A DNA stretch of 33,658 bases from positions 1 to 33,658 of the IMG/VR virus record IMGVR_UViG_3300022745_000115; one strand, given 5' to 3'. This DNA comes from a virus. Shown one piece after another: positions 29,646-33,658 of the stretch (its first letter is position 1; each line of letters starts with the position of its first letter). The notes below the pieces were generated by a model. It saw only the letters and a list, made by a program, of their open reading frames with translations, was not told where the DNA came from and searched no databases. The position numbers were made by a program, and so were the translations under genes.

Positions 29646-30283
29646 TTATAAACTCAATCCATTATCTTTTAGCATTTTATCCATTTCGTCCCTAGTAATT
29701 GTTTCCGCAGGAAAGCCATCAGCCCCACTTAATGGATCATTATTACCGGGAGATTGCGATTGTAAATTGGCCGTACCCGCAAAAATGGCGATGGAGACAT
29801 GGGCGGGCGGGTATCGCTGCCAATGTCTACGCATCGCCTTGTATGTGCTCCAGTCGCACCCGGACATGATGTAATCCCACGTCCAGCCACAACCGGCGGC
29901 CAGCTCGGCCGCCACATCCTCTATCAGGTCGTGCCAGCCAGCTCCCCCAGCGGTGGTGCCTCGCTTGCCGGGTCGGCGGCCTCGGTCATGCCCACCAGGC
30001 CCACCAGGCATGCCACCAGGGCGGCGTAGCTCTGCAAGGTGATGTACTCATCGAGCAAGGCCCGCGCTGCCGAGGGCGTCATGTCCGGGTGCTTGCGCTT
30101 GAGGCTGGCGCTGGTGGCTGCGACGATCACATCACCGTGAGAGGCAATCTTACCGATGGTGCACCCGGCGCGCAGGTCATTGGCCGCCGCTTCGAGCGCC
30201 GCCCCCAAATCCATAATGGCCCCAAAAGGGAGGGGGGATAGAGTATAGCCAGGGATAATGTGTTTATTTTGCAGCATGACCAT
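29646..30283 (-). CDS. Tail assembly chaperone G-T, made by -1 frameshift
   Basis: The extended product of the 30283 gene: ribosomes slipping back one base on the run of five G (reverse strand, + positions 29944-29948) pass from LG in frame 0 into GAGWHDLIEDVAAELAAGCGWTWDYIMSGCDWSTYKAMRRHW in frame -1, and stop at 29646. About 212 residues. The T part has W-rich motifs seen in gpT-like extensions. As in lambda, G binds the tape measure and T recruits tube subunits. Confidence 0.75.
29924..30283 (-). CDS. Tail assembly chaperone G
   Basis: A 119-residue protein with ATG 30283 overlapping the tail-tube stop (TAATG). Seen: MVMLQNKHIIPGYTLSPLPFGAIMDLGAALEAAAND, a GTA-gp10-like start, then a helical body (PSAARALLDEYITLQSYAALVACLVGLVG). 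It acts in keeping the tape measure soluble before tail polymerisation. Its 3' end contains the slippery site for the G-T fusion. Confidence 0.8.
   Translation of the reverse strand: MVMLQNKHIIPGYTLSPLPFGAIMDLGAALEAAANDLRAGCTIGKIASHGDVIVAATSASLKRKHPDMTPSAARALLDEYITLQSYAALVACLVGLVGMTEAADPASEAPPLGELAGTT
29943..29950 (-). promoter_or_regulatory. Programmed -1 frameshift site
   Basis: On the reverse strand CTGGGGGA: frame 0 reads CTG GGG GAG, and after a -1 slip GGG GGA GCT. Frame -1 is open from here to 29646. Confidence 0.7.
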
Positions 30284-31065
30284 TACTCCGAAATGTAAAT
30301 ATAACCGAGCGTCGTCCCGGTGGCCATATCGGCAAATGCCTCAAACTCCATATTTTGCGAGGAGTAATCATCATTTTTGGCTGCGAGCAGCGCCAGTTTC
30401 GGAAACACCACATTAAGCAGCACGATCAAAACAGATTTGCCTTGATATTTGGTGTAATAGACCAGCTTGCAAACCGGCCCCGACCCCATGCTAATATTGT
30501 CGAGGCTGATATTTTTCGCCGCTGGCGCCGCCATTGAGTAAAGCGATTTATTAAAAACGGTTTTGCCTTCGTCCGCAACGGCAAAGGTATATACACCATT
30601 TGCGACAGAGTATTGGCCAGTGGCCGGGGCCGATGCCACGCACTCCATCGGACGGCCGGCAGAATCCAGCATACCGAGATCCTCGACCCACGTCGCACCC
30701 GTCGGCAAAAGGGTGGTCACATCGACTGTGACGGGTGATGCGCTGGGTATTTGTATGCCAGCGGCGGGAGTTGAGTAGACCTGCTGTATTGTCCCAGCCG
30801 TCATTGTGCCGCCAGCCCAAATATCTCGGATAAGACGGCCATTAATCAAGCCAGTAACTTTGCCGCTGGCTTTTGTCTTGCCTGGTGCGGCATATAATGC
30901 AAATCGTCCGACGCCGTGGAATGTCTTAAAATCCGAGTCAAGTGAAAAATCAAACGACTGCTGGCCCGGAATGGTCTGCGGCGTAGGATTGGCAATGGAA
31001 TTACCAGAGCTATCCATAATCGGCTTAATTGACGTCGAGCCACTGCCAAATGCAATCATGGTCAT
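30283..31065 (-). CDS. Major tail tube protein
   Basis: Polymerises into the tail tube. A 260-residue, beta-rich protein with GGAGAT before the ATG. Seen: QQSFDFSLDSDFKTFHGVGRFALYAAPGKTKASGKVTGLINGRLIRDIWAG (about 35-85), characteristic of phage tube proteins with the change-of-fold around the tube lumen, and a C-terminus (MEFEAFADMATGTTLGYIYISE) matching the last strand of the fold. It precedes the chaperone gene as expected. Confidence 0.85.
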   Translation of the reverse strand: MTMIAFGSGSTSIKPIMDSSGNSIANPTPQTIPGQQSFDFSLDSDFKTFHGVGRFALYAAPGKTKASGKVTGLINGRLIRDIWAGGTMTAGTIQQVYSTPAAGIQIPSASPVTVDVTTLLPTGATWVEDLGMLDSAGRPMECVASAPATGQYSVANGVYTFAVADEGKTVFNKSLYSMAAPAAKNISLDNISMGSGPVCKLVYYTKYQGKSVLIVLLNVVFPKLALLAAKNDDYSSQNMEFEAFADMATGTTLGYIYISE

Positions 31066-31532
31066 TGTGTATCTCCAGCCGCCTCGGCGGCAATGATGAC
31101 GATTGGCACAATGGCGACCTCTTTGTCACCCAAAGTGCCCTCAAAAGTTTGGATTTGCCCCTCGATTCGAATATCGACCACGCCTGAAATACCCAAAGTA
31201 CACCGCCCTGATAATGTATTTGCGTCGGGTTTTAATGCCCAGCAAATAATATCCAGCAATGGATTTAGAATCTCTGATGGGGATTTACTGGGATCATCGG
31301 TGCCGACGTATACCCACAGCTTGCCGTGCAAGTGATGGCGCGATGGCTGGCCCGTCTTGCGGTCTACGGTCTCCTCGCCCTGGGTCATGTACAAGGCAGG
31401 CATGGCCGCCAGATCGACGGCAGACCACATCACCAGCCGCCGAGAGGCGGTCGCAAATGCCGCTGAGCCATCTGGCAGCGCCAGCCCAGACACCGCCCGC
31501 CACACGGCCGACCACAGCGCCTCACGGATCAC
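31062..31532 (-). CDS. Tail terminator protein
   Basis: Caps the tail and joins it to the head (lambda gpU-like role). 156 residues; N-terminal helix (MIREALWSAVWRAVSGL), then strands (LWVYVGTDDPSKSPSEILNPLLDIICWALKPD, VVDIRIEGQIQTFEGTLGDKEVAIVPIVI). Both ends overlap neighbours as ATGA. The assignment is mainly by position before the tube gene plus the fold pattern. Confidence 0.72.
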   Translation of the reverse strand: MIREALWSAVWRAVSGLALPDGSAAFATASRRLVMWSAVDLAAMPALYMTQGEETVDRKTGQPSRHHLHGKLWVYVGTDDPSKSPSEILNPLLDIICWALKPDANTLSGRCTLGISGVVDIRIEGQIQTFEGTLGDKEVAIVPIVIIAAEAAGDTQ

Positions 31533-32068
31533 AGTAGCGCCTCCAGCTCATCGAGTGCGCGTCGCTCCTCGCTCTCGATGGCGCCATCGACCACCTTGTC
31601 AGTCAGCGCGGACCGCAAAAATGAGCGCTCCAGCAAGGTGACGGTGCGGGGGTGGGCGCGAACCGCTTGCTGCACCGGCGCCGCCAGCGGGCGACCAAAG
31701 ATGCGCTTGACTGTGCGCATGTGCTCGGCCACCTGCTGGGTATATGTGCCACCCCACTCGTGAGCTGCGCCATACGCCATTGGCTTGCGCCCGCCGGCCC
31801 CCGTGAGGTCTGCTGTACCCACCGTGCCAAAGACGGCATCACCCTCACGGTACACGCGCACGGACTGCGCCACGGATCGCGCCAAGGTGCCTGTCTGGCG
31901 CTTGAGTACCTGCCCGGACAGCTTGGTCTTGACGCTGGCCTCCATCACCAGCATGGCCATGCGCATGACCATGCGCTCCACCACTTCCCGCCCCCCCGGC
32001 TTTGCCTGAGTAAATCGGTAGGCGATTGATCCAAACCCGATCAGCTCGGTCTTGATCATGTCGGCCAT
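31529..32068 (-). CDS. HK97 gp10-like head-tail completion protein
   Basis: A 179-residue protein. ATG 32068 has GGAGG five bases before it; the start overlaps the connector gene by 13 bases. Seen: IAYRFTQAKPGGREVVERMVMRMAMLVMEASVKTKLSGQVLKRQTGTLARSVAQSVRV (about 15-72), the KxxLxxxxLxxxTGxLxxSi core of the family, then YGAAHEWGGTY and a Arg-rich C-terminus. It probably completes the neck between connector and tail terminator. Confidence 0.8.
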   Translation of the reverse strand: MADMIKTELIGFGSIAYRFTQAKPGGREVVERMVMRMAMLVMEASVKTKLSGQVLKRQTGTLARSVAQSVRVYREGDAVFGTVGTADLTGAGGRKPMAYGAAHEWGGTYTQQVAEHMRTVKRIFGRPLAAPVQQAVRAHPRTVTLLERSFLRSALTDKVVDGAIESEERRALDELEALL

Positions 32069-32619
32069 GTGACCCTCCGGTAAGACGCGAGTACCTGGGT
32101 GGTGTACTCGGTGAGCCCATCGCTGCGATACGACACGGACTGCCCAGCCAACCCCTCGGACGCCACGCCGATCTTGTCGCGGCGCTTGTACATGCGCAGC
32201 ACCTCTTGCAAGCACGCGGCTTGCAAGTCATCGGGGATGGTGCCGGGGGTGTACCCGGCGGTGTAGGCCACTTGGACATTGCCCAAGCCTACGCGGGGGA
32301 TGTATGCGCTTGACAGCGCCAGCAAGCGGTCATCCACCATGCGCCATCCCGGCGACAGCATGTATGGCGACGCCGGGACTTGGACGCCGTCCACGATTAC
32401 CGAGGACACCTCCGTCACCGGCCACTCTCGCAGCTCGATCACAGGCTTGCCTCGCCCCGACAAGGCATCGGAGCGAGGGGCTGAAGCGAGGGTGCGGTTG
32501 CAATAATTGGCCATGGCCGCGCTGGCGCTGGTGATGAGCTGGGTAATGAGCGCATCCTGGGTGTCTGTGGTGACGCCCAGATAAGCCTTGGCGGCGGCTA
32601 AGGTGATGAGTGCGGCCAT
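32056..32619 (-). CDS. Head-tail connector, gp6-like
   Basis: Binds below the portal. A 187-residue protein starting 8 bases after the capsid stop. Seen: ITLAAAKAYLGVTTDTQDALITQLITSASAAMANYCNRTL (about 5-45), the start of gp6/DUF6-type connectors, then LREWPVTEVSSVIVDGV, VAYTAGYTPGTIPDDLQAACLQEVLRMYKRRDKIG (about 115-152), which is the family's second hallmark. Three genome-motif copies lie in or near it (32314 and 32521 inside). Confidence 0.85.
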   Translation of the reverse strand: MAALITLAAAKAYLGVTTDTQDALITQLITSASAAMANYCNRTLASAPRSDALSGRGKPVIELREWPVTEVSSVIVDGVQVPASPYMLSPGWRMVDDRLLALSSAYIPRVGLGNVQVAYTAGYTPGTIPDDLQAACLQEVLRMYKRRDKIGVASEGLAGQSVSYRSDGLTEYTTQVLASYRRVTWPT

Positions 32620-32627
32620 GGTGGCGA

Positions 32628-33658
32628 TTAGGGCGACACAATGCCCGTAATGACCCCCAGCGACGGCGGGAAGTAGTGCTGTAGCACCTGATCGGTGTAG
32701 ACGCCATACTCGTAGCGCCGGTCATTGAGCGGCCACTCGATCTGGTAGTAGTCTCGACGGCACTTGATCTGCATCACAGTCCCGACGCCTTGCACATAGG
32801 CTGGCAGCTCATCCGTCACCGCCAGCATGGTGCCCGGCACCATATTTGGATGCACTTCGAGCACTACGATTTGGGCCGTGATTGGATTGACGTAGCGCCC
32901 AAAGGTCTTGCCGATGGTCAGATCACCAGGGGATTGCGGATCGACAAAAAAGGTGATATTGGGGTTTGCTTGGCCCATCACCAGACTGCGGGTGGCTCGC
33001 ATCTCGCGCCAGTGCATGTAGATCTTGGTGGGGCTGAGGAGGTACTGGTCATACATGGTGCCCAGCATGTCATCGATCTGCGCGATGCCGCCACCCGCGC
33101 CGCTCAGGGCGCCGCCGACATACTTGCGATAGCTCCCGCTACCATTGGTGGCGGCAATTGTCAATAAGCCATCGTGCTCGTGGGCATTGGTCGAGTTGTC
33201 GGCCGCCCCATTGGGTACTGCACTGGCCAACTGCGCCCCGGTGGGCGCAGTGGCGGTGAAGGTGTTGGTGGGCACGGTAGTAACGCTGTGCAGGCGCTCT
33301 TGGCCGGCCGGGCCAAAAAACCAGGCATAGGCGTAAGCGCCCACTAGCGGGCCAGGCAGCGAGGCCGCGACTGATCCGCCAGCCGACACGGTGGCGGTTG
33401 CAGCAGCACTCAGGCCGGCAGTGCCTGATCCCACAGTGTCTGTCGCATTGCGCGGCAAGGTGCGGGTGATCTGGCCGCGCACGAGGGACGTGGCGGCCGA
33501 AAAGCTCTGGCCGGGCATCGCCGTATTGATCCCAGCCACATCCCAATAGGCTTGGGATGTCAGCGCCGCACAGATCACCGACCACACCCCGGCCGTGAGC
33601 GATCCGCCAGCGCCAGCGGACGCAGTTGGAGTGGGGGTAATGCCCAGCGGGAGCGAGG
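32628..33658 (-). CDS. Major capsid protein, C-terminal part (cut by the window edge)
   Basis: This continues the gene that starts at 480. Frame here: xCC at the edge, then SLPLGITPTPTASAGAGGS, a central part with Ala/Gly/Thr-rich strands (ATVSAGGSVAASLPGPLVGAYAYAWFFGPAGQERLHS), helical IDDMLGTMYDQYLLSPTKIYMHWREMRA (like the capsid spine), and a C-terminal axial domain (ITAQIVVLEVHPNMVPGTMLAVTDELPAYVQGVGTVMQIKCRRDYYQIEWPLNDRRYEYGVYTDQVLQHYFP). That last stretch is typical of large phage capsid proteins. Internal ATG 33587 is not the true start. Confidence 0.8.
   Translation of the reverse strand, partial: SLPLGITPTPTASAGAGGSLTAGVWSVICAALTSQAYWDVAGINTAMPGQSFSAATSLVRGQITRTLPRNATDTVGSGTAGLSAAATATVSAGGSVAASLPGPLVGAYAYAWFFGPAGQERLHSVTTVPTNTFTATAPTGAQLASAVPNGAADNSTNAHEHDGLLTIAATNGSGSYRKYVGGALSGAGGGIAQIDDMLGTMYDQYLLSPTKIYMHWREMRATRSLVMGQANPNITFFVDPQSPGDLTIGKTFGRYVNPITAQIVVLEVHPNMVPGTMLAVTDELPAYVQGVGTVMQIKCRRDYYQIEWPLNDRRYEYGVYTDQVLQHYFPPSLGVITGIVSP

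Larger units (their letters stand above)
765..33617. repeat. Dispersed 10-base motif GCTGGCGCTG, 27 exact copies
   Basis: Forward copies start at 823, 5848, 9067, 12023, 13243, 16113, 22226, 23732, 25467, 30104, 32521. Reverse copies (CAGCGCCAGC) start at 765, 2426, 4790, 7708, 9462, 9869, 10823, 10829, 13439, 16937, 22069, 24670, 28616, 31476, 32314, 33608. The preceding base is T in 15 and C in 9, never A; the following base is G in about half. All copies lie in predicted genes but in five different frames. One-base variants are fewer than exact copies. Confidence 0.9.

Noticed and set aside
5848-30117. The genome motif being simply E. coli Chi
   Set aside because: Only 4 of 27 copies are followed by GTGG, so Chi does not explain the rest. 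A Chi-like role with a different host word remains open.
1-33658. tRNA genes
   Set aside because: I saw no cloverleaf with GTTC-type arm and CCA-like end; a tRNA search program would be decisive.

Overview
The window looks like a complete genome of a siphophage (long non-contractile tail), about 33.66 kb, opened inside its major capsid gene. The reverse strand at the left edge carries the first 160 codons of a capsid protein. The reverse strand at the right edge carries its last 342 codons, and the two halves join in frame if the edges share two bases. The host is probably a betaproteobacterium (inference): the phage carries an H-NS protein of the short C-terminal type common in Burkholderiales/Neisseriales, and its replication genes are of the DUF1376 plus lambda-P-like kind. 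The sequence is moderately GC-rich, with AT-rich promoter regions and AT-rich tail and capsid genes.

Layout. Reverse strand, continuous through the circle: small terminase (6386), large terminase, portal, MuF-like minor head protein, protease/scaffold, major capsid (480 to 1, then 33658 to 32628), gp6-like connector, HK97-gp10-like protein, tail terminator, tail tube, tail chaperones G and G-T joined by a -1 frameshift, tape measure, a GTA-type baseplate set (DUF2460, DUF2163/BR0599, NlpC/P60), large tail-tip protein, putative receptor-binding protein, and a small coiled-coil membrane protein (20122). Most of these genes overlap at stop and start codons. A second reverse-strand block (11005 to 7193) holds a YdaS/Cro-like protein, a small helix-turn-helix protein behind a promoter fused to an operator, replication proteins O-like and P-like, a RuvC-like resolvase and three unknown genes.

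Forward strand: a two-gene cassette (6615-6976) enclosed by a 45-bp direct repeat; small unknown genes (11058-12050); a recombination block (12710-15858) with a RecA-like Sak4-type ATPase, an SSB-like protein and a Lar-like zinc protein; a four-gene cassette between terminators (15937-18435) led by a multi-pass membrane protein with a putative winged-helix tail; and a regulator block (18567-20007). The H-NS gene (12144-12548, reverse) lies divergent to the recombination block. A bidirectional terminator at 20066-20088 separates the forward genes from the tail genes.

The most striking signal is a 10-base word, GCTGGCGCTG, with 27 exact copies in both orientations. It falls in five of the six possible reading frames (read as LAL, AGA, PAP, SAS or QRQ), so it appears to be maintained as DNA rather than as protein. 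It resembles a DNA-uptake-sequence or Chi-like genome motif and is absent from a 5.1-kb interval (16947-22068). I found no integrase, protelomerase, methyltransferase or recognisable endolysin, although the genome appears complete.
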